A program made the position numbers and the translations under genes. The notes under the pieces were generated by a model. That model ran no database searches. It was not told the DNA's origin and saw only the letters and a program-made list of their open reading frames with translations. From positions 1-64,000 of the forward strand of contig PNOG01000024.1 in NCBI GenBank assembly GCA_013824685.1: 64,000 bases of DNA, given 5' to 3'. Positions 43,260-51,582 of the stretch are shown piece after piece. Within the stretch, counting starts at the first letter, position 1. Every line of letters starts with the position of its first letter. Origin of the DNA: Coprothermobacter sp. (lineage in GTDB: Bacteria > Caldisericota > Caldisericia > Cryosericales > Cryosericaceae).

Positions 43260-44525
43260 TTAGTCCAAATGGTAGACATTGACCGCCAGGAACCGCTTCT
43301 TGCCAACGCGCATGTGGGTGGGCGAATGACCCAGACTGACCTGGAATCCAATGTCGGCAACACGCTGCCCTTCCACTTCGATGCCGCCCTGTTGAATCAG
43401 ACGGCGGGCCTCCGACTTCGAAGGCACCACCCCCAAGGCAAACAGCAGGTCAATGACCGCAACCTCGGGGAGGCCGGCAAACTCGGCCGGCAGAGCGACG
43501 TCCTCATAAGCGATGTCAGCAGACGCACTCGAAGCCCTCTTGCTGAACACATTCTCGAAGTTGGCCTGCGCAGCCGCCGCGCCCTCTGTCCCATGGAAGC
43601 GCTCAGTGACGAGGAACGCAAGACGCTTCTTGGCAGTCATCGGATGCACCGAGCCATCTGTGATACCTGCCACGATACCCTGGATCTCCGGTTCGGGCAG
43701 GCCGGTCAGAAGCGTGAAGTACTGCTCCATCAACTCGTCCGGAATCGACATGCACTTGCCGTACATGTCCACGGCGTTCTCTGCTATGCCAATGTAGTTG
43801 TCCAGACTCTTGCTCATCTTGTGGACGCCGTCGAGTCCCGGCAGGATGGGCATCATGAACGCGACCTGCGCAACCTGGCCGACTTGTTCCTGCAATTCGC
43901 GAGCGAGAAGGAAATTGAACTTCTGATCCGTGCCACCCAGTTCAACGTCTGCCTCGACGGCCACTGAATCATACCCCTGCATGAGGGGATAGAAGAACTC
44001 ATGGAAGAAGATCGGGACCTGGCCGTGGTACCGCTTGGCGAAGTCGTCGCGCTCCAGAATCTGCTGGATGGTGAACCCTGAAGCGAGGCGGATGATCTCC
44101 TCGAACGTCAGTCTGGACAGCCATTCGCCGTTGTAGCGAACCTCCGTCTTTTGCGGGTCGAGAATGCGGTAGACCTGCTCGAAGTAGGTCTTCGCGTTGG
44201 CATCGATCTGCTCCCCGGTCAGGGGTGGACGTGTCTTGGAGCGTCCGGACGGATCCCCGATCCTGGCGGTATAGTCGCCGATGATGAACACCACCTGGTG
44301 ACCAAGGTCCTGAAACTGGCGCAACTTGTCGAGGACGACGGCATGCCCGAGATGCAGGTCGGGCGCGCTCGGATCCGCTCCCAGCTTCACCCGCAACGCC
44401 TTCCCTGAAACGAGGGAATTCCTGATCTTGGCCGCTAGGCCTTCTTCACTGACAATTTCCGCTGTTCCACGCCGCAGGATACTCAGCTGACGTTGTACTT
44501 CCTGCTCCACCTGTGCCTTTTCCAT
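43260..44525 (-). CDS. tyrS: Tyrosyl-tRNA synthetase
   Basis: Class I synthetase charging tRNA-Tyr. Motifs: [20 protein letters not shown] (HIGH region), [13 protein letters not shown] (KMSKS), and a C-terminal S4 domain ([14 protein letters not shown]). 421 aa from the ATG at 44525, preceded by GAGGTG; an ATG at 44540 overlapping the previous stop is the alternative. The KMSKSLxNYI form points to the TyrZ-like bacterial subtype. No T-box leader is seen. Confidence 0.95.
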   Translation of the reverse strand: MEKAQVEQEVQRQLSILRRGTAEIVSEEGLAAKIRNSLVSGKALRVKLGADPSAPDLHLGHAVVLDKLRQFQDLGHQVVFIIGDYTARIGDPSGRSKTRPPLTGEQIDANAKTYFEQVYRILDPQKTEVRYNGEWLSRLTFEEIIRLASGFTIQQILERDDFAKRYHGQVPIFFHEFFYPLMQGYDSVAVEADVELGGTDQKFNFLLARELQEQVGQVAQVAFMMPILPGLDGVHKMSKSLDNYIGIAENAVDMYGKCMSIPDELMEQYFTLLTGLPEPEIQGIVAGITDGSVHPMTAKKRLAFLVTERFHGTEGAAAAQANFENVFSKRASSASADIAYEDVALPAEFAGLPEVAVIDLLFALGVVPSKSEARRLIQQGGIEVEGQRVADIGFQVSLGHSPTHMRVGKKRFLAVNVYHLD

Positions 44526-44536
44526 TTTCACCTCTT

Positions 44537-45196
44537 TCATGGAATATCGCTTTCTCCCTTCCAGGCAATCATGACAACTGTCCCACGTTCCACAACAACC
44601 TCCTGGACGAGGCCGCAGGCGACGTTGCTCAGTGTTCTCGTCGACCCCTGCTGCACGACTGCACGCGACAGAGGGTATGCGAATCCCGTCAGGCTCAACT
44701 CGACTTCCGAGGTCATCGGAACAAATGAGACGGTCGTTCCCGACAGGAGCTGCAGGGCGTTGCTGCCCCTAAGCGGCCTGACCAGACACCGGTCATCCTC
44801 GAACGTGATGTCCTCGAAGTCAGCGAGATGCCGTGCTGCAAGCTGGAGGTTGAACAGACAGTGATCGAGTCTCCCGCCGAGTCCGGCCAACACGAGCACG
44901 CTGCCGTGCCGTTCCATCGTCACCAGCAGGTCAAACGCAGCCTCGAGGTCGGAGGCATCCTTGTGCGCCGGCAAGATGACCACCCGCGTGCGCTCCCTGT
45001 CCAGCCCTGCCAGCAGTTCGGGAACCACGGAGTCGCCGTCGCCGACAAACAGGTCGGGGGTCAGCCCAAGTTCGGACATCACGGCCAAGCCACGATCGAC
45101 GGCGACCAGAAACGCGTCCGAGAACTCAACAGTGCGCAGGTACGAGAACGAGCCAGGGTCTCCCCCGGCGAAGACGATCGTGGGCGCGGCAGACAT
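44537..45196 (-). CDS. thiN: Thiamine pyrophosphokinase
   Basis: Transfers pyrophosphate from ATP to thiamine, making TPP for enzymes such as the Kor complex. Motifs: [40 protein letters not shown] and GGRLDH. 219 aa. GAGGAGG precedes the ATG. In Firmicutes thiN follows rpe in the prkC-rsgA-rpe-thiN cluster, as here. Confidence 0.92.
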   Translation of the reverse strand: MSAAPTIVFAGGDPGSFSYLRTVEFSDAFLVAVDRGLAVMSELGLTPDLFVGDGDSVVPELLAGLDRERTRVVILPAHKDASDLEAAFDLLVTMERHGSVLVLAGLGGRLDHCLFNLQLAARHLADFEDITFEDDRCLVRPLRGSNALQLLSGTTVSFVPMTSEVELSLTGFAYPLSRAVVQQGSTRTLSNVACGLVQEVVVERGTVVMIAWKGESDIP

Positions 45197-45207
45197 GGCT
45201 GCCCTCC

Positions 45208-45870
45208 TCAGGCACCCTTGAGGAGCCGTACGAATGCAGGAGCGTCTGCGGCCCGGAAGAATGCCGTCCCTGCCACAAGTTCGTCTGCGCCCGCGTCGCG
45301 AAGAGCCGCTGCGTTCGAGGCGTCGACTCCCCCGTCAACGGCGATCCGAAGGGGTATTCCAGACCGGTCCGCGGCGGAACGGAGCACCCGCACCTTCGCC
45401 AGCGTCCCCGTGAGAAACGACTGGCCCCCAAAACCGGGTTCCACCGACATCAGGAGCACCGTGTCGACACTGTCCAGGAGAGGAACAACGGACTCTGCCT
45501 GCGTCGCGGGGTTGACGGCGACACCCCTGCGGATGCCGGACCCTTCAAGGAGCTGGAGTGCCCGGAATGGGAACCGCGTCGCCTCCACATGAAAGAGCAG
45601 CTCGGCCACGCCCGCCGCGACAAACGCGTCGAAGGCTTCCTCGGGGTGCTTGATCATCAGGTGGGCGCAGCATGGCAGACCTGATGCCCTGACGATGTCG
45701 GCTGCGATCGACGAGCCGAACGAAATGTTCGGCACGAACCGGCCGTCCATGATATCCAGGTGGACGCCGTCGGCTCCCGACAGCCGAATCCGCTCGAGGG
45801 AACGACCAAGCTCTGTGAAGTCCGTGCTCAGGACAGAGACGGACACGTTGACGCGGGGCTCTTCGATCAT
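45208..45870 (-). CDS. rpe: Ribulose-phosphate 3-epimerase
   Basis: Interconverts ribulose-5-phosphate and xylulose-5-phosphate. TIM-barrel with metal/catalytic motifs GVHLDIMDGRFVPNISFG, CCAHLMIKHPE, MSVEPGFGGQSF and IAVDGGVDASNA. 220 aa. ATG overlaps the PASTA gene stop as ATGA. Confidence 0.95.
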   Translation of the reverse strand: MIEEPRVNVSVSVLSTDFTELGRSLERIRLSGADGVHLDIMDGRFVPNISFGSSIAADIVRASGLPCCAHLMIKHPEEAFDAFVAAGVAELLFHVEATRFPFRALQLLEGSGIRRGVAVNPATQAESVVPLLDSVDTVLLMSVEPGFGGQSFLTGTLAKVRVLRSAADRSGIPLRIAVDGGVDASNAAALRDAGADELVAGTAFFRAADAPAFVRLLKGA

Positions 45871-46577
45871 GGGACTTTCGACACGGTCAGCTCGATCCAG
45901 GCGCCTTTCTCGATGGCGTCGCCGGCCGCTGGTTCCTGCATCAGCACCAGCTGTGCGGGTTGAGTCAGCTGAGGTGAGACGATGACCTTGCTCACCGAGA
46001 ACCCGAGGGCTTTGAGACGCTTCTTCGACTCCGTCAGCGACAGCCCGACCAGATCGGGCATGGTGGCCATGGTTCCTCTGCTGATCGTCAGGGTCACGAC
46101 AGACCCTCTGTTGACATCGGCGTTGACCGCAGGCACCTGGGCCAGGACAGTCCCTACCGGACTCGTGTCGACCTGCTCGACGAGGTCGCCCAGGACCAGC
46201 CGGTTCGCGACAATGAAGGCCTGCGCCACCTCAAATGTTCCACCGACGAAGTTTGGAAGTGTCAGGAAAACGGGTCCCGAACTGGTCACCACCGTGATGA
46301 CGCGCCCCTTCTGTACCATGGTCTGGGGTTCGGGGTCCTGTCTGAGGACAAAATCCACGGGCATCGTGTCCGAATTCTCTGACGACTTCACTTCGACCTG
46401 CACTCCCACTGCCGCAGCTTTTGCCTCGGCCTCGCGAAGACTCACGCCCACGAAGACCGGTGCCTGGATCATGCCCTGAACAATAGTACTGGACGAACAG
46501 CCGGCACCTGCTGCCAGGATGCCAATAAGCGCGACCAGTACCAGATATCTATATGGGTTTCGTATCCTCACTGTCAT
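45867..46577 (-). CDS. PASTA-domain lipoprotein (no kinase domain)
   Basis: 236-aa predicted lipoprotein. An N-terminal signal peptide ends in a lipobox-like AAGAGC (Cys at about residue 27). Three PASTA repeats follow at about 37-102, 103-170 and 171-235 (for example MPDLVGLSLTESKKRLKALGF). PASTA repeats bind muropeptides or peptidoglycan. They normally form the outer part of PrkC-type Ser/Thr kinases or PBPs. Here the kinase is missing although the downstream order rpe-thiN is that of prkC loci. It leads this minus-strand run. Confidence 0.9.
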   Translation of the reverse strand: MTVRIRNPYRYLVLVALIGILAAGAGCSSSTIVQGMIQAPVFVGVSLREAEAKAAAVGVQVEVKSSENSDTMPVDFVLRQDPEPQTMVQKGRVITVVTSSGPVFLTLPNFVGGTFEVAQAFIVANRLVLGDLVEQVDTSPVGTVLAQVPAVNADVNRGSVVTLTISRGTMATMPDLVGLSLTESKKRLKALGFSVSKVIVSPQLTQPAQLVLMQEPAAGDAIEKGAWIELTVSKVP

Positions 46578-46684
46578 TCCACCTGTAGGCGGATGGACTC
46601 AAACCATCTGCCAACTCTCGCCGGGCCGCTTTGACCCGAACCAACACACTGCAACCAGTCCGTCCACAATCACGCTTCTGAACC

Positions 46685-46711
46685 ATTATATGGCCGGCCG
46701 CCAATAGTCAA
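46685..46711 (-). promoter_or_regulatory. Promoter of the PASTA-rpe-thiN-tyrS run
   Basis: On the minus strand TTGACT (46711-46706) and a perfect TATAAT (46690-46685) are 15 nt apart. A leader of about 100 nt precedes the PASTA gene. It is back to back with the promoter of the COG2403 gene. Confidence 0.55.
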
Positions 46712-46732
46712 CCACAAATGAGCGCAAGTCAT

Positions 46733-46760
46733 TTGACAACGAGGCCTAAGGCGGTAAAAT
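46733..46760 (+). promoter_or_regulatory. Promoter of the COG2403-argF unit
   Basis: TTGACA (46733-46738) and TAAAAT (46755-46760) are 16 nt apart, about 50 nt upstream of the start at 46812. Confidence 0.65.
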
Positions 46761-46811
46761 CAGACCGCCCCGAAGCGGGCATTGGACGTTATTCTCTGTA
46801 GAGGAGGCTTT

Positions 46812-48128
46812 ATGAAGAAGAGAGTCTTGATCATGGGAGCTGCAGGCCGAGACTTCCACAATTTCAACGTGGTCTATCGGGACAACCCGGACTACGAAGT
46901 GGTAGCATTCACGGCAACGCAGATCCCCGGCATCGACGACAAGAAGTATCCTGCCGCCCTGGCCGGCAAGCTCTATCCGTCTGGTATTCCAATCTACCCA
47001 GAGTCCGATCTCGACAAGCTCATCGCGGAGCTTCATGTCGATGAAGTAGTATTCGCGTACTCAGACCAGCCCCACCTGAAGGTCATGAACAAGGGTTCAC
47101 AAGTCCTTGCCGATGGCGCCGACTTCACCCTGCTGGGTCCCAAGAGCACCCAGGTCAAGTCCATCAAGCCGGTCATCTCCATCTGCGCCGTTCGCACCGG
47201 ATCGGGCAAGAGCCAGACCAGCCGCGCCGTCGTCCGCGCCCTGCGCGCCGCCGGCAAGAAGGTCGTGTCCATCCGCCACCCGATGCCCTACGGGGACCTC
47301 GTGGCCCAGGCTTGTGAGCGCTTTGCGACCTATGCCGACCTCGACAAGTACAAATGCACGATCGAAGAACGCGAGGAGTACGAGCCGCACATCGACATGG
47401 GCGCCGTCATCTACGCCGGCGTCGACTATGAGATGATCGTTCGCAAGGCAGAGAAGGAAGCGGACGTCATTGTCTGGGACGGCGGCAACAACGACTTCTC
47501 GTTCTACGTTCCAGACCTCAAGATCACTGTTGCCGATCCCCTGCGGGCCGGCAATGAACTCACGTACTATCCCGGCGAGACCAACTTCCGTCAGGCAGAC
47601 GTCATCGTCATCAACAAGGTCGACTCGGCTACTCCCGCACAATTGACCGAGGTCCGCGAGAACATGTACAAGGTGAATCCCAAGGCCATCATGATCGAGG
47701 CCGCTTCTCCCGTGTTTGTAACAGACCCTGACATGATTCGCGGCAAGCGGGTCCTGGTCATCGAGGACGGCCCCACGCTCACGCACGGTGAGATGAACTA
47801 TGGTGCCGGATACGTCGCAGCCATGAAATACGGCGCAGCCGAGATCATCGACCCTCATCCCTATGCGGTCGGCTCCATCAAGGCCACGTTCGAGAAATAT
47901 ACCCAGAAGATGAGTATCCTGCCGGCCATGGGCTACAGCGATGAGCAGATCGAAGACCTGCGTCAGACCATCGAAGCAACCCCGTGCGACGTCGTCGTCA
48001 TGGGCACACCCATCGACCTGCTGCGCGTCCTGAAGCTTTCCAAGCCGTCGGTCCGCGTCACCTACGAACTCCAGGAGATTGGCACACCAACCATCGTTGA
48101 CGTCCTGAAGAAATTCGGGCTCATCTGA
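46812..48128 (+). CDS. COG2403-type P-loop GTPase (cyclic 2,3-diphosphoglycerate synthetase-like)
   Basis: 438-aa two-domain protein. The N-terminal Rossmann-like part begins KKRVLIMGAAGRDFHNFNVVYRDN. The C-terminal part (from about 130) has the P-loop ICAVRTGSGKSQTSRAVV and later VIVINKVDSA. This family is usually annotated as cyclic 2,3-diphosphoglycerate synthetase by similarity to the Methanothermus enzyme; in bacteria the role is uncertain. ATG at 46812 follows GAGGAGG. It is followed after 13 nt by argF, so a carbamoyl-phosphate or arginine link is possible. Confidence 0.88.
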   Translation: MKKRVLIMGAAGRDFHNFNVVYRDNPDYEVVAFTATQIPGIDDKKYPAALAGKLYPSGIPIYPESDLDKLIAELHVDEVVFAYSDQPHLKVMNKGSQVLADGADFTLLGPKSTQVKSIKPVISICAVRTGSGKSQTSRAVVRALRAAGKKVVSIRHPMPYGDLVAQACERFATYADLDKYKCTIEEREEYEPHIDMGAVIYAGVDYEMIVRKAEKEADVIVWDGGNNDFSFYVPDLKITVADPLRAGNELTYYPGETNFRQADVIVINKVDSATPAQLTEVRENMYKVNPKAIMIEAASPVFVTDPDMIRGKRVLVIEDGPTLTHGEMNYGAGYVAAMKYGAAEIIDPHPYAVGSIKATFEKYTQKMSILPAMGYSDEQIEDLRQTIEATPCDVVVMGTPIDLLRVLKLSKPSVRVTYELQEIGTPTIVDVLKKFGLI

Positions 48129-48141
48129 CCCGGGGGGCATT

Positions 48142-49077
48142 ATGGCCACCAAGCTCAAAGGAAGGGACCTGCTCTGCCTCAAGGACTTCTCGAAAGAGGA
48201 GATCCTCGAGATCATCTCGTTTGGCGACAAGCTGAAGATGGATTCCATGGTGGGAAAGCAGGAGCACTACCTGGAAGGCAAGTCTGTTGCCATGATCTTC
48301 CAGAAAGCCTCTACCCGCACCAGAGTGTCGTTCGAAGTCGCAGCATTCGAACTCGGCGCCCACGCATTGTACCTCAACGCGAACGACATGCAGCTGCACC
48401 GGGGTGAGACCATTGCGGACACCGCACATGTCCTTTCGCGCTACGTGGCCGGTATTGTCGCACGCGTGTTCGCGCACCAGGACCTTGTCGACCTTGCCGC
48501 CAACAGCGATTCGCCGATCATCAACGCCCTGTCCGACTTGAGCCATCCGTGCCAGATCCTCGGGGACCTCATGACCATCCGCGAGAAGAAGGGCTCCCTC
48601 AAGGGCCTCAGACTCGCGTACGTCGGCGACGGCAACAATGTCGCCAACTCCCTGCTGCTCGGCTGCGCACGCGTTGGCATGAGCATTGCCATCGCATCAC
48701 CCAAGGGGTTCGAGCCGAGGGAAGACATTGTCAGGACCGCAACCGAGATCGCCAAGCAGAGCGGCAGTACCGTTCTCGTGACCAACGATCCCATCGTTTC
48801 GGTCCAGGATGTCGACGTCGTGTATACCGACGTCTGGGCTTCCATGGGTCAGGAAGCAGAGCATGAGGAACGCGTGAAGGTCATGCGTCCCTTCTCCCTT
48901 ACTGCCGATCTCATGGAACACGCCAAGAAAGACGCCATCGTGCTGCACTGTCTGCCGGCTCACCGCGGCGAAGAGATCACCGACGCAGTCATCGATGGCC
49001 CTCAGAGCGTGGTGTTCGACCAGGCCGAGAACAGGCTCCATATCCAGAAGGCGGTCCTGGCTCTTCTGCTCGGCTAG
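48142..49077 (+). CDS. argF: Ornithine carbamoyltransferase
   Basis: Transfers the carbamoyl group to ornithine (or runs in reverse in the arginine deiminase pathway). Carbamoyl-phosphate site MIFQKASTRTRVSFEVAAFELG, HPCQILGDLMTI, ornithine site VYTDVWASMGQ and the catalytic HCLPAHRGEEI. 311 aa; ATG behind GGGGGG. No other arginine gene is in the window, so anabolic versus catabolic use is open. Confidence 0.95.
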   Translation: MATKLKGRDLLCLKDFSKEEILEIISFGDKLKMDSMVGKQEHYLEGKSVAMIFQKASTRTRVSFEVAAFELGAHALYLNANDMQLHRGETIADTAHVLSRYVAGIVARVFAHQDLVDLAANSDSPIINALSDLSHPCQILGDLMTIREKKGSLKGLRLAYVGDGNNVANSLLLGCARVGMSIAIASPKGFEPREDIVRTATEIAKQSGSTVLVTNDPIVSVQDVDVVYTDVWASMGQEAEHEERVKVMRPFSLTADLMEHAKKDAIVLHCLPAHRGEEITDAVIDGPQSVVFDQAENRLHIQKAVLALLLG

Positions 49078-49105
49078 CGCTTGTCCGGAATCACACACTA
49101 TTGAC

Positions 49106-49135
49106 AAAGGCCGGGGATACCCCGGCCTTTTCTCT
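49106..49135. terminator. Intrinsic terminator after argF
   Basis: An 11-bp stem AAAGGCCGGGG / CCCCGGCCTTT around the loop ATA (49106-49130) is followed by TCTCTTCTT on the plus strand. It lies 29 nt after the argF stop and, being palindromic, may also stop trxB transcription from the opposite side. Confidence 0.8.
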
Positions 49136-49184
49136 TCTTCCGTCACACGACTGGGCCGAACGGCTCCGCAGTCGTTCAGCGTCC

Positions 49185-50138
49185 TCAGTTCTCAGGAGTG
49201 CGGTTCGCTTTCCCCTTGCTGCTTCGCACGTACATCCCTGCTTTCTGCGCAGCAACTGCTCCGTCAGCCACCGCGGTCACAATCTGCTTCAGCGATTTGC
49301 GCCGTACGTCTCCTGCTATGTAGAGGCCCGGAACACCCGTCTCTGTCGATTCGGGAGTCATGACATAGCCTTGGGCGTCGACTTCAACCAATCCCTTGAG
49401 GAGGTCGCCTGTCGGAACAAACTCCATGGCTACGAAGACGGCTGCAACCTCCAGCGTCTTCTCCCCTCCGGCCGAAAGGCGCAGTCGAAGCCGCTCTACC
49501 TTTCCCTCTCCCTCAACGGCCGCGGGAGCCGCACCCGGAACAAATTCGACATTCGAAAGCGCTTTCAGCTGTTCAATCAGGATTGGTTCTGCCTGGAGCG
49601 AGTCGAGCGGAAACACGACGCTCACCCTGCTGCAACCGCGCGCGAGCACCAGCGCTTCCTCGACAGCGGAACCACCACCACCCACCACGGCGACCGGCTT
49701 TCCCTTGAAGAATGCAGCATCACACGTAGCACAGTAGCTGATGCCCCGTCCACGGTACTTCGATTCCTCTTTCACAGGGAGAACCCTGGGCATGGCGCCC
49801 GTCGCTACGATGACCGAACCAGAGAGGTACACTGTTCCCTCAGCGGTCGTGACCCTGAAGCCCGTGTCCGTCCTGTCAAGCGAGAGTGCCTCGTCCGACA
49901 CAAACTCCGCACCGAACCGTTCAGCCTGCCGACGCATGCGCTCCATGAGTTCAGGCGCAGCAATGCCATCGGGAAAACCGGGGTAGTTGTCGATCCATTC
50001 GGTCGAAAGAACCAGTCCTCCCACACTCATGCGTTCCAGAACGACCGCCTTGACCAGCGACCGGCTGGCATACAGGGCAGCAGCCAGACCCGCAGGCCCG
50101 GCTCCTATGATCAGAATATCGGTAGTGCGTTCACTCAT
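49185..50138 (-). CDS. trxB: Thioredoxin reductase
   Basis: FAD/NAD(P)H disulfide reductase. FAD motif ILIIGAGPAGLAAALYA, active-site disulfide Cys136-Ala-Thr-Cys139 (SYCATCDAAFF), NAD(P)H motif VAVVGGGGSAVEEALVLA and C-terminal GLYIAGDVRRKSLKQIVTAVADGA. 317 aa from the second of two adjacent ATGs (GGAGG 6 nt upstream). A palindrome of CsoR/CstR type lies between promoter and start, so copper- or persulfide-responsive control is likely. Confidence 0.95.
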   Translation of the reverse strand: MSERTTDILIIGAGPAGLAAALYASRSLVKAVVLERMSVGGLVLSTEWIDNYPGFPDGIAAPELMERMRRQAERFGAEFVSDEALSLDRTDTGFRVTTAEGTVYLSGSVIVATGAMPRVLPVKEESKYRGRGISYCATCDAAFFKGKPVAVVGGGGSAVEEALVLARGCSRVSVVFPLDSLQAEPILIEQLKALSNVEFVPGAAPAAVEGEGKVERLRLRLSAGGEKTLEVAAVFVAMEFVPTGDLLKGLVEVDAQGYVMTPESTETGVPGLYIAGDVRRKSLKQIVTAVADGAVAAQKAGMYVRSSKGKANRTPEN

Positions 50139-50149
50139 CATCCACCTCC

Positions 50150-50169
50150 ATATACCCCCTAGGGTATAT
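50150..50169. promoter_or_regulatory. CsoR/CstR-like operator of trxB
   Basis: Dyad ATATACCC-CCTA-GGGTATAT, with perfect 8-bp arms. A C/G-rich centre flanked by TATA arms is the known form of CsoR-family operators. It covers the expected transcription start of the trxB promoter, the place for a repressor. No CsoR-family gene is in the window. Confidence 0.6.
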
Positions 50170-50174
50170 GTATC

Positions 50175-50202
50175 AGTATATGCGGAACCTGTGGAGCCGC
50201 AA
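50175..50202 (-). promoter_or_regulatory. Promoter of trxB
   Basis: On the minus strand TTGCGG (50202-50197) and TATACT (50180-50175) are 16 nt apart, immediately upstream of the dyad. Confidence 0.5.
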
Positions 50203-50212
50203 CCGCTTTCGG

Positions 50213-50596
50213 CTACTCCGTATCGACACGGCCTCCAGGCGCGGCAGGAGCAACCCTTCTTCCCTCCCGGAGCGACTGCGACCAGAGGCCTTCGAGGTTA
50301 TAGTGCCTCCGGACGTCGGCACCGACGAACACATGGAAAACGGTATCCCCGTAGTCGCACACGACCCAGTCGGATGCGGGTGATGATTCGGTGAAGGTGA
50401 CGACCCCGGCATCAAGCTCGACCGCCTTTGCCACCTTGCGAAGCAGTGCATCGGCCAGAACCGTATTGTCGACCGTGGCAATGACCAGGAAATCGAAGAA
50501 GGGGGTCCGTTTCCTGACGTCAATCAATCTGACCTCCTCGACCCCCATCTTCTCACACTCGTTGACGATCCGGTTTGCCAGTCGTTTGCCGTTCAT
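50213..50596 (-). CDS. rsfS: Ribosomal silencing factor RsfS
   Basis: Binds L14 (uL14) and blocks 50S-30S joining. The 127-aa protein shows the family core: KGMGVEEVRLIDV-type opening, TPFFDFLVIATVDNTVLADALL, SDWVVCDYGDTVFHVF and RRHYNLEGLW. ATG at 50596 follows GAGGTG; a GTG at 50602 is an alternative. Monocistronic-looking, 75 nt upstream of trxB on the same strand. Confidence 0.93.
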   Translation of the reverse strand: MNGKRLANRIVNECEKMGVEEVRLIDVRKRTPFFDFLVIATVDNTVLADALLRKVAKAVELDAGVVTFTESSPASDWVVCDYGDTVFHVFVGADVRRHYNLEGLWSQSLREGRRVAPAAPGGRVDTE

Positions 50597-50631
50597 GAGC
50601 ACCTCACACCAAGGAATGGCTGTTCAAGTCC

Positions 50632-50659
50632 ATTGTACGTTCTGACGTTCCGAAAGCAA
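50632..50659 (-). promoter_or_regulatory. Possible promoter of rsfS
   Basis: On the minus strand TTGCTT (50659-50654) and TACAAT (50637-50632) are 16 nt apart, about 36 nt upstream of the rsfS start. Confidence 0.35.
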
Positions 50660-50788
50660 CGTCAATGCTCTCCCTCGCGTCAACTCAGGTAAGAATGGAG
50701 GTGAACCATCAGGCCGTGAACTCACTAGAAACGGAGGCGTAGCTGCCACGTTTCCTGATGATCCGGTTTCGATTGCCACCCACCGCGC

Positions 50789-50816
50789 TTGTCAGACAAG
50801 CCCTTCGGGGTAGACT
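50789..50816 (+). promoter_or_regulatory. Promoter of the prepilin gene
   Basis: TTGTCA (50789-50794) and TAGACT (50811-50816) are 16 nt apart, 33 nt upstream of the GTG at 50849. Confidence 0.5.
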
Positions 50817-50848
50817 CAGCATGAAACCGTCTGATACAAGGGGAGCCT

Positions 50849-51364
50849 GTGCGCAGAAAAGGGTTCACGCTGCTGGAGCTTGTCGTTGCGATAGCGATCG
50901 TGATGATCCTGGTGACGATGGCCGTGCCGCGTCTCGACAGGTATGTCGCGCGGGTCCGTCTCCGATTTGCCGGGATGACGCTGGTACAGGACCTCCGCAA
51001 CATGCAGGCCAATGCTGTGTGTGAAGACTGCTTCTACACGATCGTCTTCGTGACCAATCAGAACAGGTACTACTTCAGACAAGGCACCAAGTCCTATGCG
51101 CCCCCTGGGACAGTCAGGACGGAGCGGTGGCTGTCGAGATACGCCGGGTTTCCGCTGGCGGTCGGCAAGAGAACTCCTGTCTCCGCAGTGTTCGGCTCTG
51201 AGACATCGATGCAGACCCCGCTGGTCACGATGAGCTTCAATTCGATGGGGAGGCCGGCTGGGACTGGCGGAGGTCATGTGACCTTCATCAACGCGTATGG
51301 TGAACGCGTCGACGTCATCATCACCCCGGTCGACGGGAACATCCGTATGGCGTGGGTTCGATGA
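50849..51364 (+). CDS. Type IV prepilin-like protein (GspH/minor pilin type)
   Basis: 171-aa secreted pilin-like protein. The N-terminus RRKGFTLLELVVAIAIVMILVTMAVP is a class III signal: short basic leader, cleavage after Gly, Phe+1 and Glu+5, then the hydrophobic assembly helix. The globular part has a pair of Cys (CEDCFYTIVF) and a GspH-like end. GTG at 50849 behind GGGGAG. It probably joins the type IV pilus driven by PilB at the window end. A repeat cluster begins 7 nt after its stop. Confidence 0.88.
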   Translation: MRRKGFTLLELVVAIAIVMILVTMAVPRLDRYVARVRLRFAGMTLVQDLRNMQANAVCEDCFYTIVFVTNQNRYYFRQGTKSYAPPGTVRTERWLSRYAGFPLAVGKRTPVSAVFGSETSMQTPLVTMSFNSMGRPAGTGGGHVTFINAYGERVDVIITPVDGNIRMAWVR

Positions 51365-51371
51365 ACCAGCT

Positions 51372-51483
51372 TGTAACAGGGTGTAACAGGGGACAGCCGT
51401 GTAACAGGGTGTAACAGGGGACAGCCGTAGTTGTTGTAACATGGCACCGTATGTAACAGGGGACAGTCGTAGTTGTTGTAACA
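51372..51483 (+). repeat. Cluster of TGTAACA repeat units
   Basis: Two complete 32-bp units (51410-51441 and 51452-51483) and partial units starting at 51372, 51382 and 51400. The second complete unit carries GTCG for GCCG in the core, like the unit at 34577. Each complete unit is followed by TGGCACCGTA. The cluster lies between the prepilin gene and the M3-like peptidase. The remaining sequence to 51582 shows no gene. Confidence 0.9.
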
Positions 51484-51488
51484 TGGCA

Positions 51489-51518
51489 CCGTAGAAGGAA
51501 GAGCAGGGTTGCAGGTCG
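51489..51518 (+). repeat. Sequence shared with the RAYT leader
   Basis: About 30 bp beginning CCGTAGAAGG and containing GCAGGGTTGCAG align with 34548-34576 (minus strand) next to the RAYT repeat unit. In both places the segment directly follows a 32-bp unit. This suggests a common longer element. Confidence 0.55.
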
Positions 51519-51582
51519 CTATGCGCCTTAGTGGGCCCAGCGCAGGTGGCCGGGCTCTTTGTTGTTATCGCTAGTCCGTAGT

